Shown here piece after piece: positions 28,672-37,112 of a DNA stretch of 64,000 nt (position 1 is its first letter; each line of letters opens with the position of its first letter). Made by a program: the position numbers and the translations under genes. Source of the DNA: Streptococcus downei MFe28 (lineage in GTDB: Bacteria; Bacillota; Bacilli; Lactobacillales; Streptococcaceae); the NCBI RefSeq assembly GCF_900459175.1, contig NZ_UHFA01000002.1:1364001-1428000 (forward strand), read 5' to 3'. The notes under the pieces are model-generated. The model saw only the letters and a list, made by a program, of their open reading frames with translations, did no database searches and was not told the origin of the DNA.

Positions 28672-29043
28672 ATGGCATTGAACATTGAAAACATTATTGC
28701 TGAAATTAAAGAAGCTTCAATCCTTGAATTGAACGACCTTGTAAAAGCTATCGAAGAAGAATTTGGTGTAACTGCAGCTGCTCCTGTAGCTGCTGCTGGT
28801 GCTGCAGGTGGTGCAGACGCTGGTGCTGCTAAAGACTCATTCGACGTAGAATTGACTGCTGGTGGCGACAAGAAAGTTGCTGTTATCAAAGTTGTTCGTG
28901 AAATCACAGGCGAAGGTCTTAAAGAAGCTAAAGGTCTTGTTGATAACGCACCATCTGTTCTTAAAGAAGGTGTTGCAGCTGCTGAAGCTGAAGAACTTAA
29001 AGCTAAACTTGAAGAAGCTGGAGCTAGCGTAACTCTTAAATAA
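28672..29043 (+). CDS. rplL: 50S ribosomal protein L7/L12
   Basis: Stalk protein recruiting translation GTPases. Starts [13 protein letters not shown] at 28672 (TTGGAGG upstream; the in-frame ATG at 28657 overlaps the ribosome site and is rejected). It has an Ala/Gly-rich hinge (about 38-55) and a C-terminal domain with [22 protein letters not shown] sequence and [10 protein letters not shown]. 123 aa. Followed by a terminator. Confidence 0.97.
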   Translation: MALNIENIIAEIKEASILELNDLVKAIEEEFGVTAAAPVAAAGAAGGADAGAAKDSFDVELTAGGDKKVAVIKVVREITGEGLKEAKGLVDNAPSVLKEGVAAAEAEELKAKLEEAGASVTLK

Positions 29044-29066
29044 TCGGGTGACGCTTTCAGCTGAAG

Positions 29067-29091
29067 AACCTACCTTTGGGTGGGTTTTTTT
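29067..29091 (+). terminator. rplJL terminator
   Basis: AACCTACC and GGGTGGGTT pair around a T-rich loop, followed by seven T; 23 bases after the rplL stop. Confidence 0.85.
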
Positions 29092-29131
29092 GATTTTGAA
29101 AATCGCTGAAATATTTTCATTCCCCACCAAA

Positions 29132-29165
29132 CCCCACTAAGATTTGAGCTTGGTGGAGTTTTTGG
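29132..29165 (+). terminator. Second hairpin with T tract
   Basis: CCCCACTAAG pairs with CTTGGTGGAG (nine of ten positions) followed by five T; a possible back-up terminator. Confidence 0.55.
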
Positions 29166-29189
29166 CTTCCGAAAACCACTAGCAATTGT

Positions 29190-29425
29190 AGTGACCCCAA
29201 AAAGTTGGACATAATAGTTTAAGTAAAGGATTGCGTTCTGTATTGCACGGAACTCAGTCCTTTTAGTTTTAATTTGATGCGTTATTGTTGTAATAATCAA
29301 TATAGTCTGAGATAGCGAGCTTAAATGCCTCAATGGATGAAAACTCCTTTTCAAAACCATAGAACATTTCGGATTTTAAACTCCAAAGAAGGATTCCATT
29401 ATAACTGTTACCCTTACGGGACGTG
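29190..29425 (-). mobile_element. IS3-family (IS150 group) remnant: 3' end of transposase
   Basis: GTGACCCCAAAAAGTTGGACA at about 29190 resembles the terminal repeat of IS150-type elements. On the minus strand inward from it, reading frames give the transposase C-terminus in pieces: SRKGNSYNG, LKSEMFYGFEKEFSSIEAFKLAISDYIDYYNN and, one frame over, RIKLKLKGLSSVQYRTQSFT ending at 29219. Small deletions and a frameshift break the gene, and the 5' two-thirds are absent. It is an inactive relic and borders the AT-rich genes to its right. Confidence 0.8.
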
Positions 29426-29517
29426 GGTGGTACTTTTTAAGTAATTCTTGTAATTAATCCTTCAATAAAGTATAATAAATATAAAAAAACACACTTAACA
29501 TACTTTCGAGGAATAAA

Positions 29518-29739
29518 ATGAGAAGCAAAAGAGACAATAAATTACATGCATGGACAGCAAGGGTTGGTTCTAAAGGACAAATTGTAATTCCCAAGCAAGC
29601 AAGAGAAATTTTTTCAATAGAACCCGGGGATAATATAATTATCTTAGGGGATGAAAGAAGAGGGTTGGTGATTATGAACGGTGAGTCTGCAACAAAGATA
29701 CTTATGAGTATAGAAGAAGATTTAGAAGATAAGGAGTAA
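29518..29739 (+). CDS. AbrB/MazE/SpoVT-type DNA-binding protein
   Basis: 73-aa protein with a swapped-hairpin AbrB domain: RVGSKGQIVIPKQAREIFSIEPGDNIIILGDE is the family signature. GAGGAAT precedes the ATG. It starts four bases before the end spacing to the hydrolase gene (five-base gap), so the two form an operon, with this protein likely an autoregulator. Base composition is clearly more AT-rich than the ribosomal and housekeeping genes around, suggesting transfer. An antitoxin role is possible but the next gene is not a known toxin type. Confidence 0.8.
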   Translation: MRSKRDNKLHAWTARVGSKGQIVIPKQAREIFSIEPGDNIIILGDERRGLVIMNGESATKILMSIEEDLEDKE

Positions 29740-29743
29740 AATT

Positions 29744-30859
29744 ATGAAAATAATTGCCGTGATTGTTATAATCCTTTTAGCGGCAGTAATATTTTTTGTC
29801 GTTAGAAATATCAATTATGATTATTCAGGAGAAAAATTTCTAAAAAACCAAGCGCCAAAGCTTGGAATTATAGAAAAACAATTTCGATTAGATGATGGGA
29901 ACGTAATAAATTATGCAGAAGGACCTGAAAATGGTCCTACTATCATATTATTACATGGACAGATGGTAGATTGGAAAGACTATCGTTCAGTTTTACCTCA
30001 ACTTATAAAAAGTTTCCATGTGATTGCTATTGATTACTATGGACATGGTAAATCAAGTAAAAATCCAGATTTATATAATATTGAGCGAATAGGAACCGAT
30101 ATAGCTTTGTTGATAAAAGAAAGGATTGGTTCAAATATAATAATTGCTGGACATTCCTCAGGAGCTTTAATTGCTGCATATATCGCAGCAGAATTTCCAG
30201 AGAATATCAAGGCTTTAATTCTTGAAGACGGACCATTCTTTTCTACAGAAAAGGGACGAGCAGAAACCACATTTTCTTATATGGATTTCAAAAATATACA
30301 TGACTATTTTAATGAAAAACAAAGTATTAGTTATTTTGAATATAGCCTAAATAGACATCCTATGCGGATATTTTTCAACAAAGATGGGAATGATAATTGG
30401 TCTAAAATTGTAGCGAAACCTGCTTTGAAAATGTTTAGAAAAGATCCTTCAAAAAGTCCGGTAGTGTGGTATTATCCTCCAGAGCTGGGTGTGAACAGAT
30501 TACTTATGCTTGCGTCTAATATTCAAGACAAAACAGGGAATTATGACCTTAGGTTTGGGGACACTTTTTTTACTTTTCAATTCTTTAATGGTGTTCATCA
30601 AGAAGAGATGTTAAAAAAGATTAAAGTGCCAACGTGTATTTTACATGTGGCGCCGCCAAAAGAAGCGGCACCTTCTTATTATAATGACGAAGGAATTTTA
30701 ATCTCTGCAATGGATGAAATTGATGCTAGAAGGGTTAATAATTTAATTGACGGAAGCATCTTAGTGGAAGGCTTTGAGTCAATGCATGATATCCATGTAG
30801 ATAAACCTAAGGAGTACATTCATACAATAGTTGATTTTTTGAAAACATTAGAAAAGTAA
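29744..30859 (+). CDS. Membrane-anchored alpha/beta hydrolase
   Basis: 371-aa serine hydrolase. Residues 3-21 form an N-terminal membrane anchor. The core has the oxyanion strand IILLHGQ (67-73), the nucleophile S138 in GHSSG, and a likely catalytic His in SMHDIHVDKP near the C-terminus. A long insertion (about 165-290) could form a lid. Paired with the AbrB-like regulator upstream, AT-rich and flanked by an IS relic and a methyltransferase relic, it looks acquired. Substrate unknown; a lipase/esterase or peptidase activity is equally possible. Confidence 0.82.
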   Translation: MKIIAVIVIILLAAVIFFVVRNINYDYSGEKFLKNQAPKLGIIEKQFRLDDGNVINYAEGPENGPTIILLHGQMVDWKDYRSVLPQLIKSFHVIAIDYYGHGKSSKNPDLYNIERIGTDIALLIKERIGSNIIIAGHSSGALIAAYIAAEFPENIKALILEDGPFFSTEKGRAETTFSYMDFKNIHDYFNEKQSISYFEYSLNRHPMRIFFNKDGNDNWSKIVAKPALKMFRKDPSKSPVVWYYPPELGVNRLLMLASNIQDKTGNYDLRFGDTFFTFQFFNGVHQEEMLKKIKVPTCILHVAPPKEAAPSYYNDEGILISAMDEIDARRVNNLIDGSILVEGFESMHDIHVDKPKEYIHTIVDFLKTLEK

Positions 30860-30891
30860 TATAGTGATGGAATTGCTAACATACCACAGGG

Positions 30892-30987
30892 ATAGGAAAT
30901 AGTTTGTTATTTGAAAGTCTTATCAATAGTAATGACTTCACATGTGGTTCGGGAGATTTTCTAGTTTCTATCTTGAATGAAATTTAA
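30892..30987 (+). pseudogene. DNA methyltransferase fragment (motif I)
   Basis: The frame from 30892 reads IGNSLLFESLI, then NDFTCGSGDFLVSILNEI and a TAA. This closely resembles the SAM-binding motif I region of N6-adenine methyltransferases in type IIG or Eco57I-like restriction-modification enzymes (CGSGxFLVSxLNEI). Stops lie immediately on both sides and no other motif follows, so it is a short relic. The rest of 30860-31473 contains a terminator at 31044 and no gene I can support. Confidence 0.55.
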
Positions 30988-31043
30988 AGCTTACTACCTT
31001 TCCAAATATTGATATGACTTCAATGATGATAAGTACAGATACG

Positions 31044-31067
31044 AACCTACCTTCGGGTAGGTTTTTT
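31044..31067 (+). terminator. Terminator
   Basis: AACCTACC-TTCG-GGTAGGTT stem with a stable tetraloop and six T. It lies downstream of the hydrolase and methyltransferase relic. Similar in sequence to the rplJL terminator. Confidence 0.85.
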
Positions 31068-31473
31068 ATGTTCAATTTTTCCTGAATACATAAATTAAGA
31101 AAAGATTTTTATAAAATAAATGATACTGAACATAAAAATTTAAAGGATGGAGCCTCTTATGGTAGCTATCGGATTTCCATTGCTTGCCAGTTAGAGAATA
31201 TAAAAAGATACAATTCCCCAGCGACCCGATAACGTCTAAAATCTGTCAACTATGTGCATAAGAGTCTATTTTCGAGGAGCCTTATTCAATATTGGTTATA
31301 ATAATGATGGTTGTTTACGATAAGAGAAACAGTTCCATGCTAATAATCAACCTTTGGCATAGGTTCGAAAATTTTATCATAGTCTGGGGAATCCCTTACA
31401 AAAATTTAGCTATTATGTTTAAATAGAGTTAGAAATATTTATCTTTAAACTTGGCTATTGAAGGAGGTTCTCA

Positions 31474-32045
31474 ATGTCCTTATCAGAACTCGAAAAATTG
31501 GAAGCTGGGCTTCCTTATGATTTTACTGACCCTGAGGTTGATGGGCGGAAATTGCAGGCGGTTCTGGGTTGCCAGAAGTTAAACGCTATTAGTGTGCTGG
31601 AGACGGAACAAAGACAGGAAGTTATCCGTCAGCTCTTTGGCTCTGTGGGAGAAATCCCAATGTTTTGCCAGTCTTTAATTGTGACTATGGCAAGAACATC
31701 CATGTTGGCCATGATTTTCTCATCAACTATAACGGGATTATCCTGGACATCGCTCCCGTCCATATCGGTGACCATGTCATGACTGGTCCTAATACCTTGA
31801 TTACCACGGTTGGCCATCCCATCACGCCCAAGGGTCGCCGGGAACATCTGGGTCACGCTCAGCCTGTCACCATTGGCGATGATGTCTGGATTGGTGGCAA
31901 TGTGACCATCTTACCTGGGGTGACCATTGGCTCCAATGGCGTGGTGGCTGCAGGAGCGGTTGTGACTAAGGATGTGCTTGATAATTCCGTCGTTGGGGGC
32001 GTGCCAGCCAAGGTCATCAAGGCCATCGAAAATGATTTAGACTAG
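31474..32045 (+). pseudogene. Sugar O-acetyltransferase (maltose acetyltransferase family), frameshifted
   Basis: Left-handed beta-helix acetyltransferase. The first part (MSLSELEKLEAGLPYDFTDP... to FGSVGEIP) and the second part ([20 protein letters not shown]... to KAIENDLD) lie in different frames; one A seems missing from CCCAAATG near 31660, which reads CCCAATG. Hexapeptide repeats such as [20 protein letters not shown] and the catalytic His (TVGHPI) are intact in the second part. GAAGGAGG precedes the start. A single-base loss makes it a recent pseudogene or a sequence error. Substrate would be maltose, galactoside or another sugar. Confidence 0.85.
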
Positions 32046-32092
32046 GCTAGTTAGGTAGAGCAGAACGGCCCCCAGTAAGCATAGTAGAAGAT

Positions 32093-32123
32093 TTCCCAAG
32101 CTTCTTAGGCCTTGGGATTTTTT
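32093..32123 (+). terminator. Terminator after acetyltransferase
   Basis: CCCAAG and CTTGGG pair across CTTCTTAGGC-type loop sequence, followed by ATTTTTT. Confidence 0.75.
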
Positions 32124-32155
32124 CTTGCCCTCACAAGACAGAAAAGAGGCTTTTA

Positions 32156-32557
32156 ATACTCAATGAAAATCGAAAATAGCCGAGGTAAGGAGCAAGGACA
32201 TCAAGTCATCAAAGTGACTGATGTCGAACGGCAATCTCTATAGCGATTGTCTAGCTCCCTTACTAACCTCACAAAGTTGGTGAAATCGACCAACTTTGCT
32301 CCGCATCGCACGAACTGAAGACAGCTCAAAAGGTCTGGGAGACCTTTTGAGGTTGAAAATAGGGGAAACTTCGGTTTCCTCAGTAAGTACGGCAAGGTGA
32401 GTTAACGATGCGACACGAGGTATAAGCTGTCGTTGCCACAGTTTATACAGAGTTAGCCAGGGATATAGAAAACTACAATCGTAGTTTTCGTAGTAACTCT
32501 AATGAAAAACTATAGAGTGACTTTATCCGTGGGAAAATTTTGATTTTCGAAGAGTAT
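32156..32557 (+). repeat. BOX-like modular repeat, copy 4 (long form)
   Basis: 402 bases from ATACTCAATGAAAATC to GATTTTCGAAGAGTAT, the reverse orientation of copy 2 and nearly the same module for module, including the GAAAACTACAATCGTAGTTTTC and AGTCACTCTA-type hairpins near its right end. It lies just before the polysaccharide cluster promoter. Confidence 0.85.
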
Positions 32558-32594
32558 AAATCTGATAAGTTCCTGACATTTCTAGTTAACACTA

Positions 32595-32623
32595 TTGAAA
32601 TGATAGCAGGGAAATGGTAAAAT
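32595..32623 (+). promoter_or_regulatory. Promoter of the polysaccharide cluster
   Basis: TTGAAA (32595-32600), exactly 17 bases, TAAAAT (32618-32623), about 90 bases before the first gene. It would drive the whole rightward cluster; no terminator is seen until 45629, though the 300-base gap before glf could hold another start. Confidence 0.7.
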
Positions 32624-32710
32624 TAACGTGTTTGTTACGTATTTAAAGTTATTTGGGAGAGTAATAAAAATACAGTCTTCGCTAAACGTAAACGGAAGAG
32701 TAGAATTTAG

Positions 32711-33389
32711 ATGGGAAATATTGCTGTGTTAATGAGCAGAAACTATAAACACAAGACTAAAACTAGTATTTATGAATCAATTATCAAGCCTCTCTTAGAT
32801 ATTCTAATCGGTCTGGTTGGGGCCGTTGTTTTTTTTTCTACCTCTGAGTATTATTATCTCACTCTTTTATCTGTTCGGAAAAGACAGGGGCCCGATTATT
32901 TTTCGGCAGGAAAGGATGGGGCGAGATGGTAAACCTTTTAAAATTATGAAGTTTCGTTCCATGGTGGTTAACGCTGAGGCAGTTTTGCAGGAAAATCAGG
33001 AGCTCTACCAGACCTATATTGATAATGGCTATAAGTTTCCTGAAGGAGAAGATCCTCGTTTAACTAGGATTGGAGCTTTTATTCGCAAAACCAGTTTGGA
33101 TGAGTTTCCCCAATTTCTCAATATTCTTAAAGGAGATATGAGTTTTATCGGACCTCGGCCGATTTTGGCAGCGGAGCTTGAAGAATATACAGCTAAGGAA
33201 AAGAGAGAACTTTTGTCAGTTAAGCCAGGAGCCACTGGTTGGTGGCAAGTGTCTGGCCGCAGTGATGTGAATTATCCCGAACGCTGTCAGTTAGAGCTCT
33301 ACTACCCTCGGCACTTTTCTTTTGGCTTAGATATGAAAATTGCTTTTCTGACCGTTAAGCAGGTTTTAACAGGTGAAGGAGCTCGCTGA
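32711..33389 (+). pseudogene. Initiating undecaprenyl-phosphate sugar-1-phosphate transferase, frameshifted at T9
   Basis: Bacterial sugar transferase that loads the first sugar onto the lipid carrier. The start region (MGNIAVLMSRNYKHKTKTSIYESIIKPLLD) is in one frame; after nine T at 32829-32837 it goes out of frame, while PLSIIISLFYLFGKDRGPIIF and all the catalytic part (QERMGRDGKPFKIMKFRSM, DEFPQFLNILKGDMSFIGPRP, KPGATGWWQVSGRSD) lie in the next. Eight T would restore one continuous protein of about 225 aa, the short form lacking the four extra N-terminal membrane segments. Phase variation by slippage, true loss, or a homopolymer error are all possible. Confidence 0.85.
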
Positions 33390-33431
33390 TGTTCAATCTT
33401 TTTTTCTTGAGAGGGGAGTGGTGATAGCCTG

Positions 33432-34880
33432 ATGGCTCAGAAAAAAGTTTCGGTTCAGATGAATATCATCATGAATTTCATCCTGACCATTTCCAATATT
33501 ATTTTCCCTCTCATCACCTTTCCCTATGTCTCTCGGGTCCTCATGCCAGTCGGGACGGGTAAGGTTGCTTTCGCGACCTCCATCGTGTCCTATTTTGCCA
33601 TGGTGGGGATGCTGGGCATTCCGACTTACGGGATTCGGGCCTGTGCCAAGGTTCGTGATGACAAGGATAAGCTCTCTAAAACAGTTCAGGAAATCATGGT
33701 CATTAATACCATAGCCATGACCCTGTCCCTGGTCACCTATCTATTGGCGATTATGCTGGTGCCTCGAATGGCTCAGGATCGCACACTCTTTATGATTAAT
33801 ATTGCCACTCTGGTCTTTAATCTGATTGGTTGCGAATGGCTCTATAAGGCCTTGGAACAATATACCTACATTACCGTTCGTTCGGTGGCCCTGAAGTTTG
33901 TCTCCCTAGTGCTTATGTTTCTGCTGGTCCATCAAAAGGGCGACTATGTCCTCTATGGTGCTATTACCATTCTAGCTAGTGTCGGCTCTAATTTATTTAA
34001 CTTTATCAATCTGCGCAGATACCTCAATCTCAAGTGGTACAGCGGTATGGATCTCAAGCAGCATATTCAGCCGATTTTCAGCTTCTTTATGATGACAGTA
34101 GCAACGACCATCTATACCAATCTGGACGCTGTAATGCTGGGCTTTATGAAGGATGATGCTGCGGTCGGTTATTACAATGCTTCGGTTAAAATCAAGGGGA
34201 TTTTGGTCAGTCTGGTCACTTCCATGGGAAGTGTCCTCCTTCCCCGGCTGTCTTACTATGTCAAACATGACAAAAAGGACGAATTCAGAGTTTTGACCGT
34301 GCGTTCCCTGCAGTTTATCGGTTTTATTTCTATCCCGCTCTGGGCCTACTTTACCCTCTTTGCCAAGCAGGGGATTGATTTTTTATCGGGGCCTGATTAT
34401 GCTGGTTCGATTTTACCCATGCAGATTATTATGCCTACCCTCTTTTTCATCGGTCTTTCCAATCTTCTGGGTATTCAAATTTTAGTGCCTATGGAACGGG
34501 AGAATCAAGTGCTCAAATCAGTTGTTCTCGGAGCTATTGTTGACTTGATGATCAATGCTATGACGATTCCGGCCTTTGGAGCGGCTGGGGCTGCCTTTGG
34601 AACTTTGGTGGCTGAATTATTTGTCGTTGCCTATCAGATTTTTGTCCTGAGGGATTTTTTGAAAGACATTATGGCTCAGATTAGAATGGACAAAAATGTC
34701 CTAGCTACAGTTTTAGCGAGCTTGGCTGCTTTTGCGGTTTATGTCAGTTTTCTGACTGGTCTGTCCAGTTTTTTGGTTCTGGCGGCAACAGCAGCGGTCT
34801 TTGGTCTAGTCTATCTGTTGCTGAGTTTTCTGTTCAAGGATGCCTTCTTGCTGTATTTGGTCAGCTATTATAAAAAATAA
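33432..34880 (+). CDS. wzx: Wzx-type polysaccharide repeat-unit flippase
   Basis: Polytopic membrane protein of 482 aa, MOP/PST family, with about 12-14 hydrophobic segments. The start MNFILTISNIIFPLITFPYVSRVL is typical of streptococcal Wzx. It moves lipid-linked repeat units across the membrane for polymerisation by Wzy (38041-39261). GAGGGGAG occurs upstream of the ATG at 33432. Confidence 0.9.
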   Translation: MAQKKVSVQMNIIMNFILTISNIIFPLITFPYVSRVLMPVGTGKVAFATSIVSYFAMVGMLGIPTYGIRACAKVRDDKDKLSKTVQEIMVINTIAMTLSLVTYLLAIMLVPRMAQDRTLFMINIATLVFNLIGCEWLYKALEQYTYITVRSVALKFVSLVLMFLLVHQKGDYVLYGAITILASVGSNLFNFINLRRYLNLKWYSGMDLKQHIQPIFSFFMMTVATTIYTNLDAVMLGFMKDDAAVGYYNASVKIKGILVSLVTSMGSVLLPRLSYYVKHDKKDEFRVLTVRSLQFIGFISIPLWAYFTLFAKQGIDFLSGPDYAGSILPMQIIMPTLFFIGLSNLLGIQILVPMERENQVLKSVVLGAIVDLMINAMTIPAFGAAGAAFGTLVAELFVVAYQIFVLRDFLKDIMAQIRMDKNVLATVLASLAAFAVYVSFLTGLSSFLVLAATAAVFGLVYLLLSFLFKDAFLLYLVSYYKK

Positions 34881-34897
34881 AAAACAAGGAGATCAGG

Positions 34898-35689
34898 GTG
34901 AAGACTATCAAACTTATCGTAGCTACTCACAAGTCCTTCGTCATGCCTGACGATAGCAATCTCTATCTGCCAATTCATGTGGGTGCTCAGGGAAAGGACA
35001 GTATTGGTTACAGGCCGGATAATACCGGCGATAATATTTCCGAGCTCAATCCTTATTTCTGTGAATTGACAGGACTCTACTGGGCTTGGAAGAATTTGGA
35101 CTGTGATTATCTGGGTCTGGTTCACTATCGGCGGTATTTTGCCAAGCAGGGCGTGCGTTACCGGAAAGGTCTGGATATCAATCAGGCCATTCTCAGTCAG
35201 GCTGACTGTGAAAGTTTGCTGGATCAGGCTGACATCATCGTGCCAAAGCGGCGCAAGTATTATATCGAGACACTTTATTCCCACTATGATCACACCTTTG
35301 ATGGGGGCCATCTGGACGAAGCCAGAGCTGTCATTGAGCACATTCAGCCGGACTATCTGGCGGCCTTTGACCGTGTTATGCAGCAGCGCTCAGGATATAT
35401 GTTTAATATGTATCTCATGTCTAAGGAAAATTCGGATGCTTACTGTGCTTGGCTTTTCCCAATCTTGCAAGGGCTCTATCAAAAGATTGATACCAAGACT
35501 TTGAGTGCCTTTGAAGCCCGCCTTTTTGGCCGGGTCAGTGAAATTCTCTTCAATGTCTGGTTGGAGAAGCAGGACCTCACGATCAAAGAGGTACCTTTTA
35601 TCTATATGGAAAAAGTCAATCTGTTCAGGAAAGGCCTGTCTTTCCTGCAGGCTAAATTTTTTGGCAAAAAATACGGTTCTAGCTTCTGA
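34898..35689 (+). CDS. DUF4422 glycosyltransferase
   Basis: 263-aa protein of the DUF4422 family found in capsule and exopolysaccharide loci. Typical segments: IKLIVATHKSFVMP, PIHVGAQG, DNTGDNISELNPYFCELTGLYWAWKN and YLGLVHYRRYF. Starts at GTG 34898 with AAGGAGAT upstream, 17 bases after wzx. Members are thought to transfer galactose-type sugars, but the sugar here is not determinable. Confidence 0.85.
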   Translation: MKTIKLIVATHKSFVMPDDSNLYLPIHVGAQGKDSIGYRPDNTGDNISELNPYFCELTGLYWAWKNLDCDYLGLVHYRRYFAKQGVRYRKGLDINQAILSQADCESLLDQADIIVPKRRKYYIETLYSHYDHTFDGGHLDEARAVIEHIQPDYLAAFDRVMQQRSGYMFNMYLMSKENSDAYCAWLFPILQGLYQKIDTKTLSAFEARLFGRVSEILFNVWLEKQDLTIKEVPFIYMEKVNLFRKGLSFLQAKFFGKKYGSSF

Positions 35690-35718
35690 TAGTCTTTGGA
35701 AGTTAAAAACTGTAATTC

Positions 35719-35857
35719 TGATACTTTCTTAAAAAGTGCGGACGCAAGCAACCTCCTGACGGAGTTTCATTGCTAAATTTTGAGCCTCGGTCTCAAAATT
35801 TCCGTTATTAGCAACAAGTATCTTGTTGCTAATAATACCACTTCGACGAAAGTATCA
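35719..35857. repeat. Small hairpin-rich inverted-repeat element (MITE-like)
   Basis: 139 bases bounded by TGATACTTTC and GAAAGTATCA (perfect 10-bp inverted repeat), with further stems inside: AAATTTTGAG/CTCAAAATTT and TTAGCAACAAG/CTTGTTGCTAA. It occupies half of the 306-base gap between the DUF4422 gene and glf. The rest of the gap, up to 35995, is AT-rich and may carry a glf promoter, but I see no convincing hexamer pair. Confidence 0.6.
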
Positions 35858-35995
35858 CACTTCCTTTTCATCATTAGCTATAGAACGATGCCTTTTGGAA
35901 AGATATGAGGAATAAGCAATCAGTGCTAAGTCTTGAACGGTAAAAAGCATTAAAAGATTGTATCCTATAAAAATTTCATTTAGAGAGAGAATACA

Positions 35996-37108
35996 ATGTC
36001 ACAATACGATTATTTAGTTGTTGGTTCGGGTTTGTTTGGGGCGGTTTTTGCTCACGAAGCAGCCCTCAAGGGTAAGAAGGTCAAGGTTATTGAAAAGCGT
36101 GACCATATCGCTGGAAATATCTACACCAAGGAAGTGGAAGGAATCCAAGTCCACGAATACGGAGCTCATATCTTCCACACATCTGATAAGGAAATCTGGG
36201 ACTATGTCAACCAGTTTGCGGAATTTAACCGCTATACCAACAGTCCCATTGCCAACTACAAGGGAGAGATTTACAATCTGCCCTTCAACATGAATACATT
36301 CAACAAGCTCTGGGGCGTGGTGACACCGGCCCAAGCACAGGCCAAGATTGAGGAGCAGCGCGCTGTCTTAGGTGGCAAGAAGCCTGAGAATCTCGAAGAA
36401 CAGGCTATTTCGCTGGTTGGAACTGACATCTATGAAAAGCTGATTAAGGACTATACAGAAAAACAATGGGGCAAGCCGACGACTGAGTTGCCAGCCTTCA
36501 TTATCCGCCGTCTGCCAGTTCGTCTGACCTATGATAACAACTATTTCAACGATACCTACCAGGGTATCCCAATCGGTGGTTACACGCAAATCGTTGAGAA
36601 GATGCTGGATCATGCTAATATTGATGTGGAAACTGGTGTTGATTTCTTCGCTAAGAAGGACCAATACCTAGCGGACTTCCCTAAGATTGTCTTTACCGGT
36701 ATGATTGACCAATTCTTTGATTATCAATTGGGTGAGCTGGAGTACCGCAGCCTGCGCTTTGAAACAGAGACGCTTGATATGGAAAATTACCAAGGCAATG
36801 CTGTGGTCAACTATACTGACAGCGAAACGCCGTATACACGGATCATTGAGCACAAGCACTTTGAATTTGGTACTCAGCCTAAGACCATCATTACCAAGGA
36901 ATACTCTAAGACATGGAGCCGCGGGGATGAACCATACTACCCAGTCAATAATGACCGCAACAACCATCTCTACAAGGAATACAAGAAATTAGCTGACCAA
37001 GAAGGTCAGGTTATCTTCGGCGGCCGTCTGGGTCACTACCGTTACTACGACATGCACCAAGTCATTGCTGCTGCCCTGCAATGTGTGAGAAGTGAAGTAG
37101 GAGAATAA
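35996..37108 (+). CDS. glf: UDP-galactopyranose mutase
   Basis: Flavoenzyme that interconverts UDP-Galp and UDP-Galf, giving the donor for galactofuranose. FAD-binding VVGSGLFGAVFAHEA is at the N-terminus; HEYGAHIFHTSD, YTEKQWGKP and GRLGHYRYYDMHQVI are conserved substrate and flavin contacts. 370 aa, full length. Its presence shows that the cluster polysaccharide contains Galf, and two putative Galf transferases lie downstream. Confidence 0.95.
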   Translation: MSQYDYLVVGSGLFGAVFAHEAALKGKKVKVIEKRDHIAGNIYTKEVEGIQVHEYGAHIFHTSDKEIWDYVNQFAEFNRYTNSPIANYKGEIYNLPFNMNTFNKLWGVVTPAQAQAKIEEQRAVLGGKKPENLEEQAISLVGTDIYEKLIKDYTEKQWGKPTTELPAFIIRRLPVRLTYDNNYFNDTYQGIPIGGYTQIVEKMLDHANIDVETGVDFFAKKDQYLADFPKIVFTGMIDQFFDYQLGELEYRSLRFETETLDMENYQGNAVVNYTDSETPYTRIIEHKHFEFGTQPKTIITKEYSKTWSRGDEPYYPVNNDRNNHLYKEYKKLADQEGQVIFGGRLGHYRYYDMHQVIAAALQCVRSEVGE

Positions 37109-37112
37109 GTCT

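Noticed and set aside
31068-31473. Possible gene in the 400-base gap before the sugar acetyltransferase
   Set aside because: All frames are broken by stops at short intervals, and no family resemblance was seen.
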